Shown here in pieces: positions 17,461 through 28,680 of a DNA stretch of 64,000 nt. The notes beneath the pieces were generated by a model, which did no database searches, had not been told where the DNA came from, and saw only the letters and a program-made list of their open reading frames with translations. The DNA lies in the NCBI GenBank assembly GCA_016458225.1, contig JAEMGR010000001.1, forward strand, positions 682,001 through 746,000, written 5' to 3'. Source of the stretch: Myxococcaceae bacterium JPH2 (lineage in GTDB: Bacteria; Myxococcota; Myxococcia; Myxococcales; Myxococcaceae). Within the stretch, counting starts at the first letter, position 1. Each line of letters starts with the position of its first letter. A program made the translations under genes and the position numbers.

Positions 17461-18453
17461 TCAGGGCACCGCTTTCTTCGCGGGCGCCGGGGCCGGCTGC
17501 TTCGCCGCGGGGACCGCCGGCGGCACGGGCAACAACGGCACGCGCCCCTCCGGATAGAGCGCGGTGACGCGGTCACCCTTCAGCTCCAGCGCGGCCAGGT
17601 GGTGCCCGTAGCCCGTGCTCAATCCCGTGTCGATGATGAACACGCGCCCCCCGAAGCGCACGTGGATGCGCCCGTCCTCCGTCGTGGTGTGGCCCAGCAC
17701 CATGCGCCGCGCCCCGAAGGTGGCCAGCACCTGCGTGAGGCCCGCGTCCCACTTGGACTCCTCGTCCTGCGCGTAGCCTCGGAACCACAGCGGCCCCTCG
17801 CGCGCCACGCCGCCACCGGGAGGAGCGCCGGGCGTCACGTCCTGGAGCACCCAGCGATTGAGCCCCGCGAGCGTCTTCTCGGGGACGCCAGGCGCGAGCC
17901 CTCCGTGCATGAAGAGCGTGTCGTTGATGCGCACCACGGCGGCGTGCGAGCGCAGCCACTTGCCGTAGCGACCGTCCGGCGCGTATGCCGCGCGGTGCCC
18001 CGCCGTGCCGGGCGGATCCAACGGCTCTTCCGGAGCGGAGGATTGATCCGCGAACGTGGCGCGCTCTCCCGGCGTCACGTAGCGCAGGTCCCCGCGCATG
18101 TTCATCACCTCGTGGTTGCCCAGGAGCGCGTGCACGCGCCCGCCCGCGCGCCGAGCCTCGACCTCCAGGCGCATGAGCAGCTCATAGGCATCCCGGGTGT
18201 GCTCGCTCCGGTCCGGGATGTCTCCCGTCTGCACCAGGTGCGTCTTGCCGCCCACCCAGTGCCCCGCCTCGTCGATGACACCCGCCAGCTTCAGCACCTC
18301 GCGCAGCGACTCCACGTCGCCGTGGACATCGCCCACCGCGACGACGCGCTCCACACCCTGGAAGGAGTACGGCTCCTCCGCCGGGGGCGCCGCCACGGCC
18401 AGCGCGGGCACGAGCCACAGCACGGCCCAGCTCCCTCGCGAGATCGCGCTCAT
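17461..18453 (-). CDS. Exported metallophosphoesterase (Shewanella-like PPP phosphatase)
   Basis: 330 aa from ATG 18453, which overlaps the upstream stop as ATGA. Signal peptide with core WAVLWLVPALAVAA. The PPP/metallophosphatase motifs are in order: AVGDVHGD (GDxHG), QTGDIPDRS (GDxxDR), LLGNHEVMN (GNHE), then MHGGLAPG and VLGHTTTEDG for the later His ligands, giving a two-metal active site. The exported form with GDIPDR matches the Shewanella-like protein phosphatases (Shelphs), which can act on phosphotyrosine. The C-terminus is Pro/Ala-rich. Periplasmic location is inferred; the substrate is unknown. Confidence 0.85.
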   Translation of the reverse strand: MSAISRGSWAVLWLVPALAVAAPPAEEPYSFQGVERVVAVGDVHGDVESLREVLKLAGVIDEAGHWVGGKTHLVQTGDIPDRSEHTRDAYELLMRLEVEARRAGGRVHALLGNHEVMNMRGDLRYVTPGERATFADQSSAPEEPLDPPGTAGHRAAYAPDGRYGKWLRSHAAVVRINDTLFMHGGLAPGVPEKTLAGLNRWVLQDVTPGAPPGGGVAREGPLWFRGYAQDEESKWDAGLTQVLATFGARRMVLGHTTTEDGRIHVRFGGRVFIIDTGLSTGYGHHLAALELKGDRVTALYPEGRVPLLPVPPAVPAAKQPAPAPAKKAVP

Positions 18454-18773
18454 TTCCACGCGCATCCCTTGATGAGCTTGCAGTACTTCTCGTTCGTCGC
18501 CGTCTCGCACTTGGGCGGGATGCCCGAGCACATCTTGCTGCTGAAGTAGTAGATGCACCCCGGCTGCGTGTTGCAGAAGGTCTGCGAATAGACGCCGCAG
18601 AACGTCGCCTTGCCCGTGCAGTGCCCACCCGAGGCATCGGTCACGGTGGCCTCTTTCTTGGTGACCTGCGACGTCCCCGCATCCGGGCGCGGGCCTTGTG
18701 CCCACGCGCTCAGCCCCACCGCCCACACCGCGCACCCCACCAGGAGCGCACTCCGCTTCATTCGTCGAATCAT
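18450..18773 (-). CDS. Small secreted cysteine-rich protein
   Basis: 107 aa from ATG 18773; ATG 18761 (MKRSALLVGCAVWAVGLSAWA) is equally likely and gives the cleaner signal peptide. The mature part has a short polar linker and then eight Cys in about 60 residues (HCTGKATFCGVYSQTFC, QPGCIYY, KMCSGIPPKCET, YCKLIKGCAW), probably four disulfides. The last codons overlap the phosphatase start by 4 bp, so the two exported proteins are co-translated. Function not recognised; a small disulfide-rich domain could be a ligand or partner of the phosphatase. Confidence 0.7.
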   Translation of the reverse strand: MIRRMKRSALLVGCAVWAVGLSAWAQGPRPDAGTSQVTKKEATVTDASGGHCTGKATFCGVYSQTFCNTQPGCIYYFSSKMCSGIPPKCETATNEKYCKLIKGCAWK

Positions 18774-18936
18774 GGTGCCATTGTCTCCGCGCCCACCCCG
18801 GCCCGCATCCGTCTCCGCTTGGACACTCGCGATTCTACGGGACTCCCCGCCAGCCGCGCCAAAATGGCGGGAGCGGGGACACCCCTGACGGGACGGTGTA
18901 GAGTCGCGGGAGCATTTGCCACCCTCCCAAACACCC

Positions 18937-20553
<1,617 letters not shown>

Positions 20554-20557
20554 AATT

Positions 20558-20598
20558 GGACGCGTCAGCCTCGCGTGTGACACGCCGCTGACGCGTCC
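20558..20598 (+). terminator. Nested inverted repeat after the sigma-54 activator gene
   Basis: The outer arms GGACGCGTCAGC (20558-20569) and GCTGACGCGTCC (20587-20598) pair perfectly over 12 bp. Inside, GCGTGT / ACACGC (20573-20585) forms a second short stem. It begins 5 bp after the stop codon and has no U-run, as is common for GC-rich genomes. Confidence 0.6.
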
Positions 20599-20734
20599 GC
20601 CCCCACCTTCACGCGCGAGCGCTCGGTGCATCTTCGAGTGACGGCGACGTCGGCCGCTGCTGGTACGGTGCCTGCAATCTCACGTGGACCGCAGCATCCG
20701 GACATCCCCACGTGAGGAATGGAGCCTCACCGCA

Positions 20735-21073
20735 ATGACGCACGTCACCATCGAGATACGACCGGATGACATCCGGTACTCTCCGAGCCAGTTGGTCAAT
20801 CAGGGCGACACCGTGACCTTCCAGCTCGACAGCATCATCGGGCCCGTCACCGTGTTCTTTGACAACGGGACCTGCCTGACCGCGCCCAATCCCTTCACGC
20901 TGAATGGGCAGACGCTCCAGCAGGCCAACACCTTCGTGGCGCTCACCGCCATGTCGGGGGCCTATCCGTTCACCGTGACCATCCCCGACATGCCGAAGCG
21001 GCACAGCAAGCACGGCGGGGAGCACGAAGTGAAGAAGGGCGGCCTGGAGGTCTCGACGGATCCGCCGAAGTAG
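20735..21073 (+). CDS. Small cupredoxin-like protein of unknown function
   Basis: 112 aa from ATG 20735 (MTHVTIEIRPDDIRYSPSQL). The sequence is strand-rich: the first part with VNQGDTVTFQLDS and the later SGAYPFTVTIPDMPKRH resemble the strand pattern of cupredoxin-like folds, where a GDxVxF motif is frequent. The copper ligands (Cys-His-Met at the C-terminal loop) are not present in the usual spacing; only one Cys (NGTCLTAP) is seen. The tail is basic with several His. No signal peptide, so cytosolic. Function unknown. It ends 7 bp before the stop of the convergent kinase gene. Confidence 0.55.
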   Translation: MTHVTIEIRPDDIRYSPSQLVNQGDTVTFQLDSIIGPVTVFFDNGTCLTAPNPFTLNGQTLQQANTFVALTAMSGAYPFTVTIPDMPKRHSKHGGEHEVKKGGLEVSTDPPK

Positions 21074-21080
21074 TCGGCGC

Positions 21081-24000
21081 TTACGGAAGCGCCGCGAGCC
21101 GGCCCTTCCAGACCGGCGCGAGGTTGGGGTTGTCCACCAACGCTCGCGCCAGTTCCTCACGAGCCTGAGTCCTCCACGCCTGTTGTTGCGCGGGGGACGC
21201 GGGCCGCGTCGCGCGCGCGCCCATGAGGCTGGCATGCAGCGCCGCGGCTCGGGCCCACTTCGGCCGCGCGGCGAGAATCTCCTCCACCCACGTCAATCCC
21301 TGCTGCAGCTCCGCCGTGGAGTCGCGGCCCTGGCGCGCCTTCCAGTCCGCCCAGACGCGGTGCAGGTCCGCGGAGGCCAGCCGCAAGTCCGCGCGCCGCG
21401 GATCCAACTCCAGCGCCTGATGAAACGCGCTCGCGGCCCGCGCGAAGTCCTCCTCCACCGCCTGCCCTCGCGCCGCCTTGCCGCGCGCCCGCACGGCGAG
21501 CGCCTCGCCCTGCGCGCGCCACGCGCCGCCCAAGCGCGGGTTGAAGCCCAGGGCCCGGCGCAGCGCCTCCTCCGCGGGAGCAAGCTCCGCTTCCGGATCT
21601 CCCCCCTGCTCCAGCACCCACGCGGCCCGGTACACCCGCACCCGCGCGAGGCTCGTCCACACGTCCGCGTCCTCGGGCAGGAACGTGAGGGCCCGCGTGT
21701 ACACCTCTTCGGCGGCGCGCACGGCGGGGCCCGGGTCGTCGCGGCGCGCGAGCAGGAAGGCCGCGCGGGCCGACCACACCTCGCCCTGGTTGTTGTAGGC
21801 AAAGCCCTGCTGGGGCGCGACGTCGCGCGCCGCGGTGAAGGCCCTCATGGCCTCGGCCAGGAGCGGCTCGGGGTCTCCGCCATCCTCCCAGCGCTGCTCC
21901 GCGTGCCACACCAGCACCGAGCCCCGCCCATTGTGCAGCTGCGGCAGCTTGGGATTGATGGCCAGGCCCTGCTCATAGAGCGACAGCGCCTTCTCCAGGT
22001 CGGCCGTGAAGGGCTCGCCCCGGTCGCGGTGCCGATGCGCGAGCTGCTCGGAGACGTCCGCCGCCTGGAAGCAGGCCGGCACGTTGGCGGGGTTCAACGT
22101 GAGCGCGCGGGTGAGCGCATCCCGCGCCAGCGCCAGGTCTCCCGCGGCGTCCGGCGCGCGAGGATTGGACGCCCGCGCGCGATACGCCCCGCCCAGGCAG
22201 ATCCACGCGTCCGATTGGTTCTCCCGCACGAGGATGGCCTGAAGGCACGCATCGATGGCCTTGCCCTGATGGACGAGCGGCTCGCCGCCATGCTCGCCTT
22301 CGTAGTCCGCCCACACCTGCCACGTCAGGCCCAGGTTGACGTGAAAGGCATAGTCGCGCTCCTCGGCGGGGATCTGCTCGAAGGTCTCGGTGGCCAGCCG
22401 GAGCTGCTCGCGCGGATCCTGCCCCTGGCGTTGCCGGTAGCGCGCCCACAGCCGATACGACAACGCCTGCTCCAACGGCACACGCGCGCGCTTGGGCGCG
22501 AGCACCTGCGCGGCGCGCGCCGCGGCGATGGACTTGCCGAGGAGCGCCTCCACGTCCTCGCCTCCGCGATTGGAGCGCTGCTCGGCGAGCCGGCGGTGGA
22601 AGCGCGCCTCCAGCACGTGCACGCGGTAGTCATCCGGCGCGGCCACGAGCGCGCGGCTCAAGGCATCCAAGCCCCGCTCGTAGTGCGGCAGCACGTTGCC
22701 CTCGCCGTACAGCTCCATGACGAGCGCGGCCAGCTCCAACCGGCCCAGCACGTAGTGCGCGCCCGGCTGGCTCTCCGCGGTCGCGGCGGCGGAGAGATAG
22801 GCCTTCCGCCCCTCGTCCAGGTCCGCCTGCGAGCCGGGACGGTCCCCCTGGTGCCAACGCTGCGTGGCGCGCGCCAGGAGGATGTCGCCGCGCAGGAGCG
22901 GAGACTCGTAGAACCAGGGCTGCGCGCGGCCCATGTCCTCCAGGTGTCCGAGCGCCTCTTCGTAGCGGCCCTCGTAGAACGCGAACAGCGCCTTCACGTA
23001 CAACGGCGGCGCGGGAACGTCCGGCCCATCGGCCTGACGCAGATACGCGAGCGCCGGATCGCGATAGCGCTGCTCCAGCTCACGGCGCCGCGCCTCGCGC
23101 TGCTCGGGCCCGCGGCGCTCCACGTCCAGCAGCAGCTGATCCCGATAGAGATTGCCCAGCACCAGCGCGAGCGCCCACGCCACGCGAGGCTCCCGGTACC
23201 CCTGCGCCCACGCGGACTCCAGCCGCTCGCGCGCGCCCTCCAGGTCGTCGAGCACGAGCAGCGCTCGCCCCAGGGCGTACTGACCGGGCCCTCGCGCCTG
23301 CGCGCCCGCCTCGCGCACCTCCGCCTCCAGCGCGTCCATGCTCTGGCGCAGCGCCGCGCGGTCCTCGCGCGTGTCGTGCAACCGGGCCAGCGCCGAGTAG
23401 CGCGCCGCCGCCTCGATGCGCTCCACCCGCTCGGTGAAGCGCCGCGACAGCCGCTCGCGCTCGGCCACCTCGCGCCGGGCATGGAGCGTCTGCCCCACCG
23501 CGCCAGACACCAGGGCCAGCGCCGCCGCGCCCGTCGCGAGCGCGACCCGATGGCGCCGGGCCTTCTTGCGCAGCCGGTAGCCCAGCCCCTGGCGCGCCTG
23601 CACCGGCTCGCCCTCGAGGAAGCGGTCCAGGTCCTGCGCGAGCGCGTGCGCCGAGTCGTAGCGGGACGGCCGCTCCTTCTCCAGGCACTTGAGGACGATG
23701 GCCTCCAGGTCCTGGGGGATGTCCGCGTCGAGCGAGCGCGGCGCCATCACCTCCTCCGCCTGAAGCCGCGCGATGATCTCCTGCCCGGTGGCGCCCGTGA
23801 AGGGCGGTCGTCCCGTGAGCAGCGTGTAGAGCGTGGCGCCCAGCGCATAGACATCCACGCGGCGGTCCAGCCGGGACACCTCGCCCCGCGCCTGCTCGGG
23901 GGCCATGTAGTGCGGCGTGCCCAGCACCGCGCTGGCGCTGCTGCCCTCCTCGCGCCAGTCGTGCGCCAGACCGAAGTCCATCACGAAGGGCGCGAAGTCA

Positions 24001-24722
24001 CCGTCCTCGCCGCGCTCCACCAGGATGTTGCCGGGCTTGATGTCGCGGTGGATGAGTCCGGCGCGATGCGCGGCGTGCACGCCCTCGGCCGCCTGCCGCA
24101 GCACGAGCACCTTCTGCTCCAGCGTGAGCGACTCGGCGAACACGCCCAAAGGCTGGCCATCCACGTACCGCATGGCGATGTAGCCACGGCCCTGGACCTC
24201 GCCCACCTCGTACACCTCGCACACGCGGGCGTGACGGACGCGGGCCTGCGCGCGGGCCTCGGAGAGGAAGCGGCGCGCCAGCTCCGGGTCCTCGCCGCGC
24301 ACGAACTTGAGGGCCACGTTGCGGCGCAGCATCGGGTCATACGCCAGGAACACCCACCCCATGCCGCCCTGCCCCAGGAAGCGCACCGGCTGGTAGCGCT
24401 CCCACTCCGGCACCGGGAAGGCGGGCGGACCGGACGAAGGCGGCGGGGAGGCCCCTGGCGTGACGGGGGTCAGCGTGGCGGCCTCGTGCGGGAGTCCAGC
24501 GACCTCGGCCATCGGTGACAGCTCGGGGCGGCCCAGCTCGCGCCGCAGCACCTGCAACGTGTCCTCGGAGAGCCGGCCGCGCTCGCGAAGCAGCTCCAAG
24601 GGACCGCGCGCCAGACGCAGGGCCTCCTGCCGAAGGGCCGCCGCCTCCTCCTGGGAGAGCAGCCCCTCGTCCAGCGCGAGGAGCAGCTCCTCCTCGTCGG
24701 TTCCCGCGTCGCGCCCCGCCAT
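21081..24722 (-). CDS. Membrane-anchored Ser/Thr protein kinase with long TPR domain
   Basis: 1213 aa from ATG 24722; ATG 24740 is also possible. A helical N-terminal region of about 90 residues comes first. The Hanks-type kinase domain (about residues 105-370) has FLGQGGMGWVF (glycine loop), VALKFV (Lys), HRDIKPGNILV (catalytic loop), MDFGLAH (DFG) and GTPHYMAPEQARG. All catalytic residues are present, so it should be active. One membrane helix follows (VALATGAAALALVSGAVG), then about 750 residues of TPR-like helix pairs with repeated A-x-x-Y/W patterns. Kinase-TM-TPR proteins of this shape are frequent in myxobacteria. Its targets are unknown. Confidence 0.92.
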   Translation of the reverse strand: MAGRDAGTDEEELLLALDEGLLSQEEAAALRQEALRLARGPLELLRERGRLSEDTLQVLRRELGRPELSPMAEVAGLPHEAATLTPVTPGASPPPSSGPPAFPVPEWERYQPVRFLGQGGMGWVFLAYDPMLRRNVALKFVRGEDPELARRFLSEARAQARVRHARVCEVYEVGEVQGRGYIAMRYVDGQPLGVFAESLTLEQKVLVLRQAAEGVHAAHRAGLIHRDIKPGNILVERGEDGDFAPFVMDFGLAHDWREEGSSASAVLGTPHYMAPEQARGEVSRLDRRVDVYALGATLYTLLTGRPPFTGATGQEIIARLQAEEVMAPRSLDADIPQDLEAIVLKCLEKERPSRYDSAHALAQDLDRFLEGEPVQARQGLGYRLRKKARRHRVALATGAAALALVSGAVGQTLHARREVAERERLSRRFTERVERIEAAARYSALARLHDTREDRAALRQSMDALEAEVREAGAQARGPGQYALGRALLVLDDLEGARERLESAWAQGYREPRVAWALALVLGNLYRDQLLLDVERRGPEQREARRRELEQRYRDPALAYLRQADGPDVPAPPLYVKALFAFYEGRYEEALGHLEDMGRAQPWFYESPLLRGDILLARATQRWHQGDRPGSQADLDEGRKAYLSAAATAESQPGAHYVLGRLELAALVMELYGEGNVLPHYERGLDALSRALVAAPDDYRVHVLEARFHRRLAEQRSNRGGEDVEALLGKSIAAARAAQVLAPKRARVPLEQALSYRLWARYRQRQGQDPREQLRLATETFEQIPAEERDYAFHVNLGLTWQVWADYEGEHGGEPLVHQGKAIDACLQAILVRENQSDAWICLGGAYRARASNPRAPDAAGDLALARDALTRALTLNPANVPACFQAADVSEQLAHRHRDRGEPFTADLEKALSLYEQGLAINPKLPQLHNGRGSVLVWHAEQRWEDGGDPEPLLAEAMRAFTAARDVAPQQGFAYNNQGEVWSARAAFLLARRDDPGPAVRAAEEVYTRALTFLPEDADVWTSLARVRVYRAAWVLEQGGDPEAELAPAEEALRRALGFNPRLGGAWRAQGEALAVRARGKAARGQAVEEDFARAASAFHQALELDPRRADLRLASADLHRVWADWKARQGRDSTAELQQGLTWVEEILAARPKWARAAALHASLMGARATRPASPAQQQAWRTQAREELARALVDNPNLAPVWKGRLAALP

Positions 24723-24782
24723 TCGCACGGGGCACAGCATACCCAGGCACTCAGGAGACACGAGAGCGCTCTGGGAACTACC

Positions 24783-24847
24783 AGGCTCCGGGAAACCGAG
24801 AGTGGACACCGGGCCGGGTGTCCACCGTCGTCTGTCTCCCGGAGCCT
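24783..24847. other. 65-bp two-tier perfect inverted repeat
   Basis: The outer arms AGGCTCCGGGA (24783-24793) and TCCCGGAGCCT (24837-24847) are exact complements over 11 bp. The inner arms GTGGACACC (24802-24810) and GGTGTCCAC (24817-24825) are exact over 9 bp, with a GGGCCG loop. It lies between the 3' end of the MYXO-CTERM gene and the kinase start, both on the minus strand, so it may end the first transcript or control the kinase gene. Confidence 0.6.
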
Positions 24848-24864
24848 TCCTCACGCGCCCTGAC

Positions 24865-27800
24865 TCAGGCGCGCTTGCGACGACGCAGGCCCAGCAGGCC
24901 CAGCAGGCCCAGCCAGGAGGCATCAGGCGCGACGCTGCAGCCACCACCCGCGAAGGCGCGGGTGAAGGCCACGGTCCACGTGTGGACGGCGGGGGTTGCG
25001 TCCACGTTGCCCGCGGCATCCACGGCGCGCACCTTGAGGGTGTGCGTGCCGGGCTTCACGTCGTACGACTCCTGGCACTCGCCGTAAGCGCCGTTGTCGA
25101 GGCTGCACTCGTAGCGCACGCCGTCCTCGGAGGCGCCGTACTCGAAGCCCGACTGCTCCTCCTCGGTGCGCTCCTCGGGGCCCCGCCGGATGACCGTGTC
25201 GGGAGCCTGCGTGTCGATGCGGAACGAGTCGTTGTTCGAGGCGGGGCTCGTGGAGCCCTGCGGGTTGGACGCCGTGGCCGTCACCGTGTGCGCGCCATCC
25301 GCCAGCGGCGTGGTCGGCTTGCAGCTCCACTTTCCGGTGTCATCCGCCGTGGCGGTGCACACCACGGTGGAGCCCTCGCGCACCGTCACCGTGTTGCCCG
25401 GGGTCGCGGTGCCCTGGATGACGGGCGTGCCCGTGGCCAACAGCGAGCCCGGAGCCGGACCGGTGATGACCGGCGCGGTGGGCGGCTGCAGGTCCAGCAC
25501 GAACGTCTTCGCCGGCGCCTTCTCGGTGGCGCTGACCACGGTGGACGTCACCACCGCGGAGTGCGTGCCGGAGGTGACTCCGGTGGCCGTGCAGCTCCAG
25601 TGGCCCGTGGCATCCGCCGTGGCGGTGCACGCGGGCGTGGTGCCGCCATCCAGGTACACCGTCACGGTGGCGCCCGGGGTGGCGGTGCCGCCCAGGTCCA
25701 CGCCCGTGGTGCCGTGGGGCTGCGTCTGGGTGAGCGCCGGGATGAGCTGGCAGATGGAGAGCGAGTTCGCGCTCCAGGTGACCGCGGTGTTCGAGTTGTT
25801 GGCGATGCCGCAGTCCGTGTCGATGAGGCCCACGCGCACGTCACCGGTCAGCGCGTCGAAGTCACGCGACAGCCCGAAGCCCGAGGCCATGCCCTCCTCG
25901 CGCGTGGCCTTGGCCGTGACGGTGCCGCCGTAGCCCAGCGGGAACGCCGTGCCCGAGGCGTTGACGCCCAGGATGCCGGGGTACCAGGACGCGTTGCCCG
26001 AGTAGCTGACCGCGCCCGAGACGTAGCGCATGCGGTAGCGGCCCGGCACGGTGAGCGCGGGCTGCGCCAGCGCCGCGGCCAGCGACGGCGACGTGATGCT
26101 CGTCACCTGGTTGCACTCCGCCACCCCGCGGCGCGTGATGTACGCCTGCACCTGGGTGTTCTGGCACGCGAAGCCGGTCTCCACGGCGCAGGTGGCCGAG
26201 CAGCCGTCGCCGTTCACCGTGTTGCCGTCGTCGCACGCCTCGGAGGCCGCCTTGACGCCATCACCGCACGTCACGGCGCACACGGACGGGTTCTGGTTGC
26301 AGGTGTAGCCCGCCTCGACGGCGCAGCTCGCCGAGCAGCCATCGCCCGCCTTCGTGTTGCCGTCGTCGCACAGCTCGCCGTCATCCAGCACGCCGTTGCC
26401 GCAGACGTTCGCCGCGACGCACACGTGGGTGGAGGGGCTGCACAGCCCGCTGTCGCAGACGCCGGACGCCGCGCAGGCCTGGCCCACTTCCCACAAGCAC
26501 CGGGGCGAGCAGGTGTCACCGCTGGACAGGTTGCCGTCGTCGCACACCTCGGAGCCGGCCACCACGCCGTCGCCGCAGGACGTACGGCACGTGCTGGGCG
26601 CGCCGCTGCACGAGTAGCCCGACTCCACGGCGCACGTGGCCGAGCAGCCATCGCCGGCCGCCGCGTTGCCGTCATCGCACATCTCACCCGCGTCCAGCTT
26701 GCCGTTGCCGCAGGAGTTGAAGCACGTGTTGCCCGGGGCCGGGCAGCTCCAGCCCGGCTCCACGGCGCACGTGGCCGAGCAGCCGTCGCCCACCGTCGTG
26801 TTGCCGTCGTCGCACTTCTCGCTGCCCGCGGTGATGCCATCACCGCAGAGGGTGGCGCAGGCGCTGGGCGCGCCGTTGCACGAGTAGCCCGTCTCCACCA
26901 GACAGCCCGGCGAGCAGCCATCGCCCGCCTTCGTGTTGTTGTCATCGCACGTCTCGTTCGCGTCCACCGTGCCGTTGCCGCAGGTGGCCACGCACACGGA
27001 CGGCCCCGCCGCCGGCCGGCTGCACGCGTAGCCCGGCTCCGCGCGGCACTCGGTGCCACAGCCGTCCTGCGGCGCGAGGTTGCCGTCGTCGCACTGCTCA
27101 CCCGGGTCCACCTGGCCGTTGCCGCACGTCTTCACGCAGGGCTGGCCCACCACGGGGCACGCGTAGCCCAGCTCCAGGGTGCACGCGTTGGAGCAGCCAT
27201 CGCCCAGGTTGCTGTTGCCGTCGTCGCACAGCTCGCCCGAGTCCAGGTGGCCGTTGCCGCACAGGGTGGCGCACTTGGAGGGGACATCCGAGCACTCGTA
27301 GCCGCGCTCGATGCGGCACGCCGCGGAGCAGCCGTCCGAGTCGAACAGGTTGCCGTCATCGCACAGCTCGCCCGGGTCGATGGCCCCGTTGCCGCACGTC
27401 TTCACGCAGGCCTTGCCCTCGGTGGGGCAGGAGTAGCCACCCTCCACGCGGCAGCTCGCGTTGCAGCCGTCGCCGGCCGTGGCGTTGCCGTCGTCGCACT
27501 GCTCGCCCGGGTTGAGCGCGCCGTTGCCGCAGGTGGCGGCGCAGGTGCTCGGCTGACCGGTGCAGCCATAGCCCGGCTCGATGCCACAGGAATTGCTGCA
27601 GCCATCGCCGTTGACCGTGTTGTGGTCGTCGCACTCCTCGCGCAGCGAGATGACGCCGTCGCCGCACTTGTCGTCGTACGCATCCACGAACAGGTAGCGG
27701 AAGGCGTTGGGCGCATTCTCCTCGTTCTCGTTGCACAGCTCGATGCGGTTGAGCCCCAGGCGCCAGGACGAGCTGGCACCGAACTCGCGGATGATGTTCT

Positions 27801-28668
27801 TCTGCCAGGGCTGGCCCGCGGGCTGGCTGATGACCGTGGGCGTCACGTTGGTGCCGTTGACCTTCGCGCTGTCGAACTGGTTGTCATTGAAGGTGGCCAG
27901 CCGCAGACGGAACTGCGACACGTTGGTCGTCGAGGGGACCATGAAGTCCTGGTACACGCAGACCGGCGCGCCCAGCGGCGCCGCCATGTAGCGCGCCGTC
28001 TGAAGCTCCTGGGGCCAGTCATTGGCGTTGCGCACGCCCGGGTCCGAGGGCAAGCCAGAGCCCACGTAGAGCCAGTGCGAGTCCTTGCCGGACTCCAGGC
28101 GCCGGTTGTGCTCATCCACGCCGGTGTTGAACACCGCCACGCCCGCGCGGACACAGCGGCTGGGGCTGCCCGCGCACGCGAAGCCCGGCTCCACTTCGCA
28201 CTGGCGGCTGCAGCCGTCGCCCTCGAAGCGGTTGCCGTCGTCGCAGATCTCCTGCGCGTAGGACGGGTACTGCTTGTTGTCGAAGACGCCGTTGCCGCAC
28301 AGCGACAGGTCGCACGTCGCCGAGCACCCGTTGCCGTTGTCCACCGTGTTGCCGTCGTCGCAGGCCTCGCCCACGTTGATGACGTTGTTGCCGCACAGGC
28401 TCGCCAGCGAACAGGCGCGCCCCGGCACGTGGCAGAGGTAGCCCGCCTCGATGACGCCCGCGGCGGAACAGCCGTCGCCGCTCACGGTGTTGCCGTCGTC
28501 ACACTGCTCGCCCGGGTTGAGCCGACCGTCGCCCACCACCGAGAAGGACTGATGGGTCAGCGTGGAGGTCGCCGTCGTCGTGCGCGGCGCCTCCGACTCG
28601 CAGCCCGTGAGGGAGGAAAGCAGCGCGAGGACGAGCGCCGCGGATTTGAGAGTCACACGTGTGTTCAT
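24865..28668 (-). CDS. Very large cell-surface protein: 14 DUF4215 (Myxococcus Cys-rich) repeats, Ig-like domains, MYXO-CTERM tail
   Basis: 1267 aa from ATG 28668: GAGG 10 nt before it overlaps the upstream stop, whereas ATG 28677 has no room for an RBS. Signal with lipobox-like LTGC. I count 14 DUF4215 repeats of the form CGNG...GExCDDGN...GDGCS..C..E.GY.C, three before and eleven after a beta-rich insert of about 180 residues. Then come a beta domain, two bacterial Ig-like modules (TATPGATVTVYLDGG, TATPGNTVTVREGS) and a third Ig-like module (TPAVHTWTV). The C-terminus GGCSVAPDASWLGLLGLLGL followed by RRRKRA is the MYXO-CTERM pattern: Cys motif, hydrophobic helix, basic end. It should be surface-anchored after sorting. 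Operon with the OmpA/TSP3 gene 12 bp upstream. Confidence 0.93.
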   Translation of the reverse strand: MNTRVTLKSAALVLALLSSLTGCESEAPRTTTATSTLTHQSFSVVGDGRLNPGEQCDDGNTVSGDGCSAAGVIEAGYLCHVPGRACSLASLCGNNVINVGEACDDGNTVDNGNGCSATCDLSLCGNGVFDNKQYPSYAQEICDDGNRFEGDGCSRQCEVEPGFACAGSPSRCVRAGVAVFNTGVDEHNRRLESGKDSHWLYVGSGLPSDPGVRNANDWPQELQTARYMAAPLGAPVCVYQDFMVPSTTNVSQFRLRLATFNDNQFDSAKVNGTNVTPTVISQPAGQPWQKNIIREFGASSSWRLGLNRIELCNENEENAPNAFRYLFVDAYDDKCGDGVISLREECDDHNTVNGDGCSNSCGIEPGYGCTGQPSTCAATCGNGALNPGEQCDDGNATAGDGCNASCRVEGGYSCPTEGKACVKTCGNGAIDPGELCDDGNLFDSDGCSAACRIERGYECSDVPSKCATLCGNGHLDSGELCDDGNSNLGDGCSNACTLELGYACPVVGQPCVKTCGNGQVDPGEQCDDGNLAPQDGCGTECRAEPGYACSRPAAGPSVCVATCGNGTVDANETCDDNNTKAGDGCSPGCLVETGYSCNGAPSACATLCGDGITAGSEKCDDGNTTVGDGCSATCAVEPGWSCPAPGNTCFNSCGNGKLDAGEMCDDGNAAAGDGCSATCAVESGYSCSGAPSTCRTSCGDGVVAGSEVCDDGNLSSGDTCSPRCLWEVGQACAASGVCDSGLCSPSTHVCVAANVCGNGVLDDGELCDDGNTKAGDGCSASCAVEAGYTCNQNPSVCAVTCGDGVKAASEACDDGNTVNGDGCSATCAVETGFACQNTQVQAYITRRGVAECNQVTSITSPSLAAALAQPALTVPGRYRMRYVSGAVSYSGNASWYPGILGVNASGTAFPLGYGGTVTAKATREEGMASGFGLSRDFDALTGDVRVGLIDTDCGIANNSNTAVTWSANSLSICQLIPALTQTQPHGTTGVDLGGTATPGATVTVYLDGGTTPACTATADATGHWSCTATGVTSGTHSAVVTSTVVSATEKAPAKTFVLDLQPPTAPVITGPAPGSLLATGTPVIQGTATPGNTVTVREGSTVVCTATADDTGKWSCKPTTPLADGAHTVTATASNPQGSTSPASNNDSFRIDTQAPDTVIRRGPEERTEEEQSGFEYGASEDGVRYECSLDNGAYGECQESYDVKPGTHTLKVRAVDAAGNVDATPAVHTWTVAFTRAFAGGGCSVAPDASWLGLLGLLGLRRRKRA

Positions 28669-28680
28669 GGAATGCATGCC

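Noticed and set aside
24865-28668. DNA-level tandem repeats that might be a CRISPR-like or satellite array
   Set aside because: The periodicity comes from DUF4215 protein repeats (CDDGN, GDGC); the DNA copies differ and there are no spacers.
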